Assembly (NCBI RefSeq): GCF_000767055.1
Contig: NZ_CP006764.1
Location: 620,001-684,000, forward strand
Reading direction: 5' to 3'
Length of the DNA: 64,000 bases
Source of the DNA: Corynebacterium doosanense CAU 212 = DSM 45436
GTDB taxonomy: Bacteria > Actinomycetota > Actinomycetes > Mycobacteriales > Mycobacteriaceae
Positions 18,497 to 27,322 of the stretch are shown here, in pieces (the stretch's first letter is position 1; every line of letters starts with the position of its first letter). Made by a program: the position numbers and the translations under genes. The notes beneath the pieces were generated by a model. That model made no database searches. It was not told where the DNA came from and was given only the letters and a program-made list of their open reading frames with translations.

Positions 18497-19726
18497 ATGG
18501 CGTCAACCAATGATCACCCCAATTCCCCACCCCGCGTGCCGCGTCAGACCGACATATCCCCGACCCGCCGGTGGGTGGTCATGGTCGCCATGGCACTGGG
18601 TTCCTTCGCCATCGGCACCACCGAGTTCGTCTCCATGGGCCTGCTGCCCATGATCGCCGGCGACTTCGGCATCACCGAGTCCCAGGCCGGGCACGTCATC
18701 TCCGCCTACGCCCTCGGCGTGGTCATCGGTGCCCCGCTCATTACCGCGCTCACGGGTTCGATCCCGCGCCGGCGCATCCTGCTCGCGCTCATGCTGGTGT
18801 TTACCTTCGCGCACCTGCTCGCCCTGTTCGCCGACAACTACTGGACACTCATGGCGGCACGTTTCATCGCCGGGCTCCCGCACGGGGCGTACTTCTCCAT
18901 CGCCGGGCTCTCCGCCGCCTCGCTGTCCCCGCCCGGTCAGCGCGGCCGGGCTGTCGCCTTCATCGGTCTCGGCCTCTCGGTGGCCACGGTCATCGGCGTT
19001 CCCGCCGCGCAGGCCATGGGCCAGGCGCTCGGCTGGGTGTCGGCGTATGTGCTGGTCGCCGGCATCGGCCTGACCACATTCCTCCTGCTCTTCTTCCTCA
19101 TGCCCCACATGGTGAACATGAAACCCACCGGGGTGCGCACCGAGCTGGGGGCGCTGAAACGCCCGCAGGTGTGGCTCACGCTCGCGCTCGGTACCGTGGG
19201 TTTCGGCGGCATGTTCGCCGTGTACACCTACATCACGTGGACCATGACCGAGCGGGCCGGAATGGACGAGAGCTGGATCTGGATCGTGCTCATGGCCTAC
19301 GGCATCGGCAACGTGCTGGGTAACCTGCTCGGCGGCCGGCTGGCCGACCGCAACCTGGACCGGGGCATCCTCTTCTCGCTCATCATGATCCTCATCGTCC
19401 TGGTCGCCTTCTACTTCACCAGCCTCGACCCGGTGCTGGGCACGATCAACTTCCTGCTCATCGGCCTCTTCGGTGCCTCCATCACGCCGTCCCTGCAGGT
19501 GCGGCTCATGGACGTCGCCGGCGACGCGCAGACCCTGGCCGCGTCGCTCAACCATTCCGCGCTCAACCTGGCCAACGCCGTCGGCGCGGCCATCGGTGGC
19601 GCGGTCATCGCCGCCGGATTCAACTTCGCCGCCCCGGCCATCGCGGGCGCGGGCCTGGCACTCCTCGCCATCGCGCTGTGGGTCCCCACGGCAGCGCTGC
19701 GTCGTCGCGAGGTGCAGGGCGCATGA
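18497..19726 (+). CDS. MFS transporter, DHA1/AraJ-like
   Basis: A 409-residue major facilitator with 12 predicted helices. The loop after helix 2 carries GSIPRRRILLALML (motif A-like) and the N-terminus has FAIGTTEFVSMGLLPMIAGD, typical of the AraJ/arabinose-efflux (DHA1) group. The substrate cannot be predicted; many relatives export sugars, drugs or amino acids. The ATG is preceded by TACGGT ending eight bases upstream (leaderless). It is divergent from icd. The next gene (DUF4126) starts inside its stop codon (ATGA overlap), so the two are co-translated. The 152 bp upstream hold only the two promoters. Confidence 0.85.
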   Translation: MASTNDHPNSPPRVPRQTDISPTRRWVVMVAMALGSFAIGTTEFVSMGLLPMIAGDFGITESQAGHVISAYALGVVIGAPLITALTGSIPRRRILLALMLVFTFAHLLALFADNYWTLMAARFIAGLPHGAYFSIAGLSAASLSPPGQRGRAVAFIGLGLSVATVIGVPAAQAMGQALGWVSAYVLVAGIGLTTFLLLFFLMPHMVNMKPTGVRTELGALKRPQVWLTLALGTVGFGGMFAVYTYITWTMTERAGMDESWIWIVLMAYGIGNVLGNLLGGRLADRNLDRGILFSLIMILIVLVAFYFTSLDPVLGTINFLLIGLFGASITPSLQVRLMDVAGDAQTLAASLNHSALNLANAVGAAIGGAVIAAGFNFAAPAIAGAGLALLAIALWVPTAALRRREVQGA

Positions 19727-20280
19727 TGTCGATCATGACCGCGTTGAGCCTGGCGGGTGCGGCCGGGCTCAACGCCTACATCCCGTTGTTGGTCTTCGGC
19801 CTGCTCGCCCGCTGCACGGACCTGGTGGATCTTCCCCCGGAGTGGCTGTGGCTGACCCACCCGGTGCTGCTCGGGGTGGTCGCCGCGCTGCTCGTGGTCG
19901 AGCTCGTCGCCGACAAGATCCCGGTGGTGGACTCGGTCAATGACGTGATCCAGACCGTCGTCAGGCCCACCTCCGGCGGCATCGTCTTCGCCTCCGGGCT
20001 CGGCGCCGCGGAGGTTGTCGACGGTCGCACGGAGATCAACTGGGTGGCGGTGATCGCCGGGGTGCTCATTGCCCTGGCCATCCACCTGTTGAAGTCCACG
20101 GCGCGGCCGGTGGTCAACGCCTCCACCGCCGGTGTCGGCGCCCCGGTGCTCTCCACCGTGGAGGACACCACTTCGCTCACCGTCACTCTGCTGGCGTTGC
20201 TCGCGCCGGGCATCGCGGCTGCGCTGATGGTCGCCGCGGTGGCGGCGCTGGGAGTGCTGGGTGTCCGGCGCATTAGATAG
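19723..20280 (+). CDS. DUF4126 membrane protein
   Basis: A 185-residue protein of the DUF4126 family with about five hydrophobic segments. The N-terminus (LSLAGAAGLNAYIPLLVFGL), DKIPVVDSVNDVIQTVVRPT and the Gly/Ala-rich helices that follow are characteristic. Function unknown. It overlaps the MFS gene by 4 bp (ATGA). Its TAG stop codon also forms the first three bases of a TAGGGT hexamer that is probably the -10 of the next gene. Confidence 0.8.
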   Translation: MMSIMTALSLAGAAGLNAYIPLLVFGLLARCTDLVDLPPEWLWLTHPVLLGVVAALLVVELVADKIPVVDSVNDVIQTVVRPTSGGIVFASGLGAAEVVDGRTEINWVAVIAGVLIALAIHLLKSTARPVVNASTAGVGAPVLSTVEDTTSLTVTLLALLAPGIAAALMVAAVAALGVLGVRRIR

Positions 20281-20289
20281 GGTGTGGCC

Positions 20290-21183
20290 ATGATCATCGC
20301 TAGCGTCAACGTCAACGGCATCCGTGCGGCCACCAAGGTCCGCAACGACGACAACCCCGGCATGCTCGCCTGGCTCGAGGGCACGAGCGCGGACGTCGTG
20401 CTCATGCAGGAGGTGCGCGCCACCCCGGAGGAGGCGGCGAAGTCCCTCGCCCCCGCGCTCGAGGCGGGTTGGCACCTCGAGGTGGCCTCCGCCGAGGCCA
20501 AGGGGCGCGCCGGAGTGGGCATCCTCAGCCGCGAGCCGCTCACGGACGTCGAGGTGGGTTTCGGCAACTTCCTCGGCTCCGGCCGGTGGATCGAGGGCAC
20601 CTTCGGCGACGTGCGGGTTGCATCGCTCTACCTGCCCTCGGGCTCCGTGGGCACGCCGAAACTCGACGAGAAGTACCGCTTCCTCGACGAGTTCTCCGAC
20701 GTGCTGTCCGAACGGGCCGAAACTCACCCCGACATGGTCGTCGGCGGCGACTGGAACATCTGCCACCGCGTGCAGGACCTGAAGAACTCGAAGTCCAACG
20801 AGAAGAAGTCCGGCCACCTCGCGGACGAGCGCGCCTGGATGGATTCCGTCTTCGGCGCCTTCCCGGACGAGCAGCCGCAGGAGAAGAAAGGCCTCGGCGA
20901 ATTCTTCGGCGTGGTCGACTACCCGCACCGCCCGGTGCGTGAGGCCACTTCCGACCCGCAGTGGTTCGACGTCGCCCGCCGGCTGCACCCCGAAGACGCC
21001 GGCTACACCTGGTGGACCTTCCGGGGCCAGGCCTTCAACAACGACGCCGGGTGGCGTATCGACGTCCAGGCAGCCACCAGGTCAATGATGGACAAGGCGC
21101 AGTCCAGCTGGGTGGAGAAGGCCGACAGCGTGGAGACCCGCTGGTCCGATCACTCGCCCCTGCTGGTCACCTACGCCGACTGA
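20290..21183 (+). CDS. xthA: Exodeoxyribonuclease III
   Basis: Mg-dependent 3'-5' exonuclease and AP endonuclease of base-excision repair (297 aa). Family motifs in order: SVNVNGIRAA, the metal ligand in LMQEVRATPEEA, VASLYLPSG, GGDWNICHRVQDLKN (catalytic Asp/Asn), the Tyr/Trp region DAGYTWWTFRGQAFNNDAGW, and DHSPLLVTY at the C-terminus with the catalytic Asp-His. I use ATG 20290, with TAGGGT ending six bases upstream; an in-frame GTG two codons earlier is possible. The upstream DUF4126 stop is part of that hexamer. Confidence 0.93.
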   Translation: MIIASVNVNGIRAATKVRNDDNPGMLAWLEGTSADVVLMQEVRATPEEAAKSLAPALEAGWHLEVASAEAKGRAGVGILSREPLTDVEVGFGNFLGSGRWIEGTFGDVRVASLYLPSGSVGTPKLDEKYRFLDEFSDVLSERAETHPDMVVGGDWNICHRVQDLKNSKSNEKKSGHLADERAWMDSVFGAFPDEQPQEKKGLGEFFGVVDYPHRPVREATSDPQWFDVARRLHPEDAGYTWWTFRGQAFNNDAGWRIDVQAATRSMMDKAQSSWVEKADSVETRWSDHSPLLVTYAD

Positions 21184-21223
21184 CGGTGCAGACCGGTTGC
21201 GGAGAGCACTGACCTGCTAATCT

Positions 21224-21247
21224 GAGCGGGATAGTTTCAAACCGCTC
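21224..21247. promoter_or_regulatory. Inverted repeat before the 62-aa membrane protein gene
   Basis: GAGCGG-N12-CCGCTC lies just upstream of a -10-like TATAAG (21251-21256) that precedes the small membrane protein gene. It may be an operator over the -35 region or a weak terminator for xthA; there is no U-tract. Confidence 0.35.
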
Positions 21248-21273
21248 CTGTATAAGTCTTAAGGTGGACGTAG

Positions 21274-21462
21274 ATGCGCGCTCTCATTTTCCTCATCCCC
21301 GGCCTCATCCTGCTGGCCGCCGGCATCTGGTGGATCAACGATGCCGGCCACTCCGTGTGGGCCATCCTGGCCATGCTGACCACCGCCACGGGCGGCGCGC
21401 TGAGCATCTCCGGCATGGCGGTGGGCCTGGATCTGTTCGCGCCCACCAGCAGGAAGATCTAA
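21274..21462 (+). CDS. Small two-helix membrane protein
   Basis: A 62-residue protein with two membrane helices (about residues 3-21 and 28-54) and a short tail (FAPTSRKI). A ribosome site AAGGTGG lies eight bases before the ATG, a TATAAG -10 about 20 bases further up, and a strong intrinsic terminator follows, so it is a self-contained transcription unit. I do not recognise the family and can give no function. Confidence 0.7.
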   Translation: MRALIFLIPGLILLAAGIWWINDAGHSVWAILAMLTTATGGALSISGMAVGLDLFAPTSRKI

Positions 21463-21479
21463 CACCCTGCCTCAGTTGA

Positions 21480-21514
21480 GGGCCGGGGGGAGTTCGCTCC
21501 CACCCGGCCCTTTT
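21480..21514 (+). terminator. Intrinsic terminator
   Basis: GGGCCGGG (21480-21487) pairs with CCCGGCCC (21503-21510), with GGGAG/CTCCC extending the stem inside, followed by TTTT. It ends the 62-aa membrane protein transcript and may also serve the convergent carrier gene, whose stop lies 2 bp away. Confidence 0.85.
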
Positions 21515-21515
21515 C

Positions 21516-22754
21516 TCATGCCGGGAGGAAGACGGCCAGCCAGGCGGCGAGCGGCCCAAGCGCCACGATGATTCCGGAATAGATCATCATCTGGCGGAAG
21601 AACAGCCCCTGCTGCTGTTTGTCCACGTTGGCCAGCACCATGGCACCGTTGGTGGAGAAGGGGCTGACATCGACGACCGTCGCCGAGATCGCCAGCGCCG
21701 CGACGACCGCGACGGGATTGAGTTCGGTGCCCGCGAGCAACGGGGCCACAATTGCCACGGTGATCCCGATGGTGCCTATCGACGACGCCAGCGCCGACAC
21801 CACACCCCCGAGGTAACACAGCAGGAGGATGGCCAGCAGCGGCATGCCCAGCGCGGCGATCCCGTTGCTGGTGAACTCCACCGTGCCCGCCTCCTGGAGC
21901 ACGTGGATGTAGGTGACGACGCCGGAGACGAGAATCGCCGTCCCCCAGCTGACTCCAGCCAGCGAGGTCTTGGCGTCCCCCGGGTTGACGATGCCCAACA
22001 GGGTGCCGATGCCGATCGACAGGACGGCGATGTCGAGGCCGAAGACCGCGGTGCCCACGGCCATTGCGGCGAGTCCGACGAGCGTGAGCACCTGGTAGGC
22101 ATCGGGGCGCAGCGAGGGGGAGGGGTCGGCGGGGTCGGTGTCGTCGATACGCCGCCCGAGCAGGGAGCGCCCGCCGAGCGTCACGTAGAGGATCACGGCG
22201 ATAACCGTGTTGAACACAAACGAGGCCGCGAAGAGCAGGAACCTGTCCTGCACGATGCCCTGCTGGGCGAGGAAGCCGTTGATGAACACCCCGTAGACAC
22301 TCATCGGGGAGAACGCGCCCGCCATGGCACCGTGCACGACCATCATGCCCATCATCAACTGGTTGATGCGGTATTTCCGAGCGAAGGGAATCGCCAGCGG
22401 GGCGACCACGGCGATGGCGAAGATGGCGCCGATGCCCATGAGCAGGCCCGCGAGGGCAAAGAAGATCCACGGGGCCGCGGCGATCCGGCCCCGGACCGCC
22501 CGCAGGCTCCACTGCAGAATGAGGTCGATGGAGCCGTTCTGCTGGGCGAAGCCGAAGAGGAACGTCAGGCCCATCAGGGCGAGGAAGAGATCCACCGGGA
22601 AGCCGGCGAAGATGTCGTCCACCTCCATCCCCACGCCGGCGAGGCCGACGGCGAAAGCCGCCGCGAGGCCGAGCACCCCCATGTTGAGATCGCGGACGGT
22701 GCCGATGATGAACATGATGACAAGGACGGCGATGGTGACAAGTTCCAGCTGCAT
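21516..22754 (-). CDS. MatC-like dicarboxylate carrier (SLC13/ion transporter superfamily)
   Basis: A 412-residue inner-membrane protein with about 11 helices. Its first 150 residues fit the MatC_N dicarboxylate carrier domain (TIAVLVIMFIIGTVRDLNMG, GFPVDLFLALMGLTFLFGFA, GAMAGAFSPMSVYG). A second half repeats the fold with VSPFSTNGAMVLANV near the C-terminus. The likely substrate is malonate or another C3-C4 dicarboxylate, inferred from the family name only. I start at ATG 22754 (MQLELVT), with AGGA as ribosome site; the longer frame adds a non-hydrophobic 12-residue leader. Divergent from trpS; 22755-22905 holds the two promoters and no gene. Confidence 0.78.
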   Translation of the reverse strand: MQLELVTIAVLVIMFIIGTVRDLNMGVLGLAAAFAVGLAGVGMEVDDIFAGFPVDLFLALMGLTFLFGFAQQNGSIDLILQWSLRAVRGRIAAAPWIFFALAGLLMGIGAIFAIAVVAPLAIPFARKYRINQLMMGMMVVHGAMAGAFSPMSVYGVFINGFLAQQGIVQDRFLLFAASFVFNTVIAVILYVTLGGRSLLGRRIDDTDPADPSPSLRPDAYQVLTLVGLAAMAVGTAVFGLDIAVLSIGIGTLLGIVNPGDAKTSLAGVSWGTAILVSGVVTYIHVLQEAGTVEFTSNGIAALGMPLLAILLLCYLGGVVSALASSIGTIGITVAIVAPLLAGTELNPVAVVAALAISATVVDVSPFSTNGAMVLANVDKQQQGLFFRQMMIYSGIIVALGPLAAWLAVFLPA

Positions 22755-22902
22755 GGGGGGATCCTGAATCTGACGGGTCTGCGGGTGCAACCGGCGACGA
22801 GGGGTGGTGCCGCTGGGGATGGTGCGGGGGTGTGTCGTCTTACCTTAGGGCGGGGCCGGGGTCAGGCCGTCATCGCCTCACGCAGGGCGGTTAGACTCCT
22901 AG

Positions 22903-23916
<1,014 letters not shown>

Positions 23917-24004
23917 GAACCCGGGGGTGCGTCGTCGCCCGGTATTGTCTACCTTTGATGAGTCTGACGAACCCGACAATCAAGAAGACGAGGCACCCCT
24001 AGCC

Positions 24005-25087
24005 ATGGCGACGAGAACCGCACCCGACAGCCGGCACACCGACCATTACGGAATCGAACGCGTCAACGCGGACGAGCCCGGCGCGGTGGAGAAGGTCCGG
24101 GAGAAGTCCCCCGTACTGGACCATCTCCTCCGGATGAACGACCGCTTTGCCTCCGAGGGCGGCAACCAGTTCTCCGCGGGCATCACCTACTTCTCCGTGA
24201 TGGCCATCATTCCGCTGGCCATGCTCTCCTTCGGCGGGCTGGCCGTCTTCCTGGCCGGGCGCCCGGACGTGCTCCAGCAGATCCAGGACCAGGTGGCCGG
24301 CAGTCTGCCCGACGACCTGGGCAGCACCGTCAACCAGGTGATCGAGCAGGCGATCGAGCAGCGCAGCGCCGTCATCGGCATCGGCGGCCTCACCGCCCTG
24401 TGGTCGGGCCTCGGCTGGATGACCAACCTGCGCGCGGGCGTGTCCGCCATGTGGCACCTCGACCCGACCGAGGGCGGCAACTTCCTGATGAAGAAGATCG
24501 CCGACCTCGTCGCCCTGATCGGCCTGCTCCTGGCCTTCCTCGTCGCCTTCGGCGTGACCATCATCGGCTCCTCGGGACTGACCGAGAGGGTGCTCGAGCG
24601 CATGCACATCGACGGCTTCCCCGGCATGAGCATCGTCATCTTCTTCGTCGGCCTCGTCGTGGGCATCCTGGCCAACTTCCTGGTCTTCTACTGGATGCTC
24701 TCCGCACTGCCGCGCACCAAGGTGCCGCGCAACTCCGGCGTGAAGGCCGCCCTCATCGGGGCGCTGCTCTTCGAGGTGATCAAACAGTTCTCCACGCTGA
24801 TCTTCGGCGCGCTGCTGGGCAACCCCGCCGGCGCGGTCTTCGGCCCCGTCATCGGTCTCATGCTCATCTTCTACCTGATCTGGCGCGTGGTCATGTACCT
24901 CTCCGCCTGGGCCGCGACCACCGAGGAATCCCTCGCCATCGCCCCGCGGCACGCCCCGGATCCGGCCGTGATCCACGTGCGCACCGAGGTCAAGGAGGCA
25001 CCGGGATCCGGTGCTCTCGTCGGACTCGGCGCGGCCATCGGCGTGGCGGGTGCCGCGCTGGCGACGTGGGCAACCGGGCGTCGATAA
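24005..25087 (+). CDS. YihY/BrkB-family inner-membrane protein
   Basis: A 360-residue protein of the YihY (formerly BN/BrkB) family with six core membrane helices. Seen: GNQFSAGITYFSVMAIIPLA, the amphipathic loop with VIEQAIEQRSAVIGIGG, NLRAGVSAMWH, and NPAGAVFGPVIGLMLIFYLI near the end. The family was once called ribonuclease BN, but that activity belongs to another protein. Its role is unsettled, with a proposed function in envelope or lipid transport. The start ATG follows GACGAGG at 11 bases. It meets the D,D-carboxypeptidase gene tail to tail with 5 bp between. Confidence 0.85.
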   Translation: MATRTAPDSRHTDHYGIERVNADEPGAVEKVREKSPVLDHLLRMNDRFASEGGNQFSAGITYFSVMAIIPLAMLSFGGLAVFLAGRPDVLQQIQDQVAGSLPDDLGSTVNQVIEQAIEQRSAVIGIGGLTALWSGLGWMTNLRAGVSAMWHLDPTEGGNFLMKKIADLVALIGLLLAFLVAFGVTIIGSSGLTERVLERMHIDGFPGMSIVIFFVGLVVGILANFLVFYWMLSALPRTKVPRNSGVKAALIGALLFEVIKQFSTLIFGALLGNPAGAVFGPVIGLMLIFYLIWRVVMYLSAWAATTEESLAIAPRHAPDPAVIHVRTEVKEAPGSGALVGLGAAIGVAGAALATWATGRR

Positions 25088-25092
25088 GCCCG

Positions 25093-26307
25093 CTAGCGAC
25101 GCCGCAGCATGAGCGCGGCGGCCGCCAGCAGAAGGAGAATCACCACCGCGGTGATCCCGACTCCCAGGAGCGGGATCCCGCGGTTTTCCTGTGCCCCGGC
25201 ACGAACCGGGGTCGCCTCGGTGGAGGGGGCCGCGGCGGTGCCGGTGGCTGCCGCCGGCTGGGCGAGGGTGCCGACATTCGTGCCCGCCGGGTGCGTGTAC
25301 GCCTCGTGCAGGAGCCGCTGGGCCTGCTCCCAGGCACGACCGCTGTCGATGGTGGTGTCGAGGAGAATGGCCACGAGACGACGACCGCCGCGGTCCATCG
25401 CGCCGACGAAGGTGTGGTGGGCGTCGTCGGTGAACCCGGTCTTGCCTCCGATGCCGTCGGGGTCGTTCATGAACAGGCCGTTGTCGTTCCAGACCTCATA
25501 ACCCTCGTGGTCCTCGTAACCGGGGAAATCGACGGACTCGGTGCCCACTATCCGGGCGAAGGTGGGATCGGCGAACGCGGCGCGGTAGATCAGGCCCAGG
25601 TCGTGCGCCGAGGAGGACATGCCCGGGGCGTCCAGCCCGGAGTAGGTGACCACGCGGGTGTCGGTCGTACCCAGCTGGGCGGCGAGGTCGTTGACCTTGC
25701 GCAACGTCGCCTCGTCGCCGCCGAGTTCCTGCGCCAGCGCGTGCGCGGCGTCGTTGCCGCTGGCCAGCAGCAGGCCCTCGAGCAGCTGCTCGACGGTGTA
25801 GACCCCGCCCTCGCCGATGCCCACCGCGGAACCGTCCTGCGACGCGGACTCGTGGCTCACGGTCACCGGCTTGGCCGGGTCCAGCTCGTGGATGACAACC
25901 AGCGCCAGGAGCGCCTTGATGATCGATGCCGGGCGGTAGCGCCCGTGCGGGTCCTTCTGGGCGATGATCTCGCCGGAATCCAGGTCCGCGACGATCCACG
26001 CGCTGGCGAGGACCTCGTTCGGGACGACAAAACCGGGGATGGCCGAGACTCCGCACTGCGTGTCGCCGGCGGGAGGCAGGGGAGCGGGGCTGCTCATCCC
26101 CGGGGCCAGAGCCTCCGAGGTGGTGGTCGGCTCCGGGGGGACCAGGGCGTTGGGGCAGTCGTCGGTGTTCGGCGCCTGCTCCCTGGTCGTGGACTCGATG
26201 GTGGTCTGAACCCCGGGGGTCTCGGACTCCTGGGCCGTCGCCGGGTGGGCGAGGAGCAGGGAGGCGGAGACACTGGCTGCGGTGATTCGGTGAAGGTGGG
26301 ATTTCAT
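25093..26307 (-). CDS. D-alanyl-D-alanine carboxypeptidase (S11 family, membrane-anchored)
   Basis: Penicillin-binding carboxypeptidase that trims the terminal D-Ala of peptidoglycan stem peptides outside the membrane (404 aa). A Sec signal ends near ATA-Q25. A Thr/Pro-rich linker (about residues 26-85) follows, then the catalytic domain with the SxxK motif SIIK (S128, K131), SxN as SGN (S183-N185) and KTG (289-291). A C-terminal helix (about 378-398) ending in Arg residues anchors it. The ATG has TAGGAT nine bases upstream on its strand. It is divergent from the adenosine-deaminase-like gene with 38 bp between start codons. Confidence 0.92.
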   Translation of the reverse strand: MKSHLHRITAASVSASLLLAHPATAQESETPGVQTTIESTTREQAPNTDDCPNALVPPEPTTTSEALAPGMSSPAPLPPAGDTQCGVSAIPGFVVPNEVLASAWIVADLDSGEIIAQKDPHGRYRPASIIKALLALVVIHELDPAKPVTVSHESASQDGSAVGIGEGGVYTVEQLLEGLLLASGNDAAHALAQELGGDEATLRKVNDLAAQLGTTDTRVVTYSGLDAPGMSSSAHDLGLIYRAAFADPTFARIVGTESVDFPGYEDHEGYEVWNDNGLFMNDPDGIGGKTGFTDDAHHTFVGAMDRGGRRLVAILLDTTIDSGRAWEQAQRLLHEAYTHPAGTNVGTLAQPAAATGTAAAPSTEATPVRAGAQENRGIPLLGVGITAVVILLLLAAAALMLRRR

Positions 26308-26345
26308 GGCAGTGACATCCTAGACCGCCGGTTACCATGGGCCGC

Positions 26346-27311
26346 ATGCGCAACTCGCCAAACGTCAGTCCGCTGCACAAGCAGGTCACCCGCGAGCAGG
26401 TCGCCGCGCTGCCGAAGGTGGTCCTCCACGATCATGTCGACACCACCGGCGCCCGCGGAGAGGCGGACGTGGAGGCCGCGGTGCGGGCCGGGGTGCGGGC
26501 GCTGGCGGCGGACGGGGTCGTCTACGCGGAGCTCCGGATCTCACCCGAGCTCAACCTCGACGTGCTCCCCCTGGACAAGATCGTCGCGGCCGCCGAGCGG
26601 GGCGCCACCAGCGTCGAGGGCATCGATGCGCGGCTCATCCTCACGGCGATGCGCCACGCCAGTCATGTCGCCGACGTCGCGGACGAGACCCTTGCCGCGT
26701 ACCCGCGGGGCATCGTGGTCGGCTTCGACCTGGCCGGGCCGGAGGATTCCCCGGCTCCGCACGCCGAGACGCTGGAGAAACTACGCGACGCCTATATCCC
26801 CGTCACGCTCCACGCCGGGGCACACGAGGGAGTTGACTCCATCGCCGAGGCACTCCGCCTCGGGGCGCTGCGGCTGGGCCATGGAACGAGGATCTTCGAG
26901 GACCTCACGGCGGACATCGACGGTATCGGCGCGGGCCCGGTGGCCTCCTGGGTCCGCGACCGCGGCATCGTCCTGGAGATGGCCCCTGCGCTCGAGGTGG
27001 AGATGGGGGTGGTCGACTCCTACGAGGACCATCCCTTCAGCCTGCTGCAGCAGCTCGGCTTCACGTGCACGCTCAACCCCGGCCAGTCCACGGTGAGTTC
27101 GCTGACCGACGAGATGATGCGGCTGGTGGAGACCTTCGACTACGGCTACGACGAGCTCTTCGAGCTCACCCGCACCGCCATGGAGAACGCCTTCGCCCCC
27201 GTTCCCCAGCGGACGGCCATCCTCGCGCAGCGCATCCTCCCCGCCTACGACGAGCTCTCCGGCGCCTACAACGAGGACGCCAGCTTCAGCCAGCTGGCGG
27301 ACCCCTCCTGA
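26346..27311 (+). CDS. Adenosine deaminase-like protein lacking two catalytic residues
   Basis: A 321-residue member of the metallo-dependent adenosine/AMP deaminase superfamily. Conserved: the N-terminal motif PKVVLHDHVDT (H28, H30; usually PKxELHxHLDG), VTLHAG (H156) and RLGHGTRI (H179). Two key positions are changed. The catalytic glutamate of HAGE is alanine (HAGA, residue 159). The metal-binding aspartate region NTDN reads NPGQ, placing glycine at the aspartate. It therefore probably cannot deaminate adenosine by the usual mechanism; it may be a pseudoenzyme or act on another substrate. The ATG at 26346 is preceded by TACCAT at seven bases (leaderless). Confidence 0.82.
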   Translation: MRNSPNVSPLHKQVTREQVAALPKVVLHDHVDTTGARGEADVEAAVRAGVRALAADGVVYAELRISPELNLDVLPLDKIVAAAERGATSVEGIDARLILTAMRHASHVADVADETLAAYPRGIVVGFDLAGPEDSPAPHAETLEKLRDAYIPVTLHAGAHEGVDSIAEALRLGALRLGHGTRIFEDLTADIDGIGAGPVASWVRDRGIVLEMAPALEVEMGVVDSYEDHPFSLLQQLGFTCTLNPGQSTVSSLTDEMMRLVETFDYGYDELFELTRTAMENAFAPVPQRTAILAQRILPAYDELSGAYNEDASFSQLADPS

Positions 27312-27322
27312 AGCACGCGGGC

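Noticed and set aside
24400..27096. An 898-codon plus-strand open frame
   Set aside because: It runs across the YihY gene, the oppositely oriented carboxypeptidase and the deaminase-like gene in wrong frames. It is Arg/Gly/Pro-rich and without any domain.
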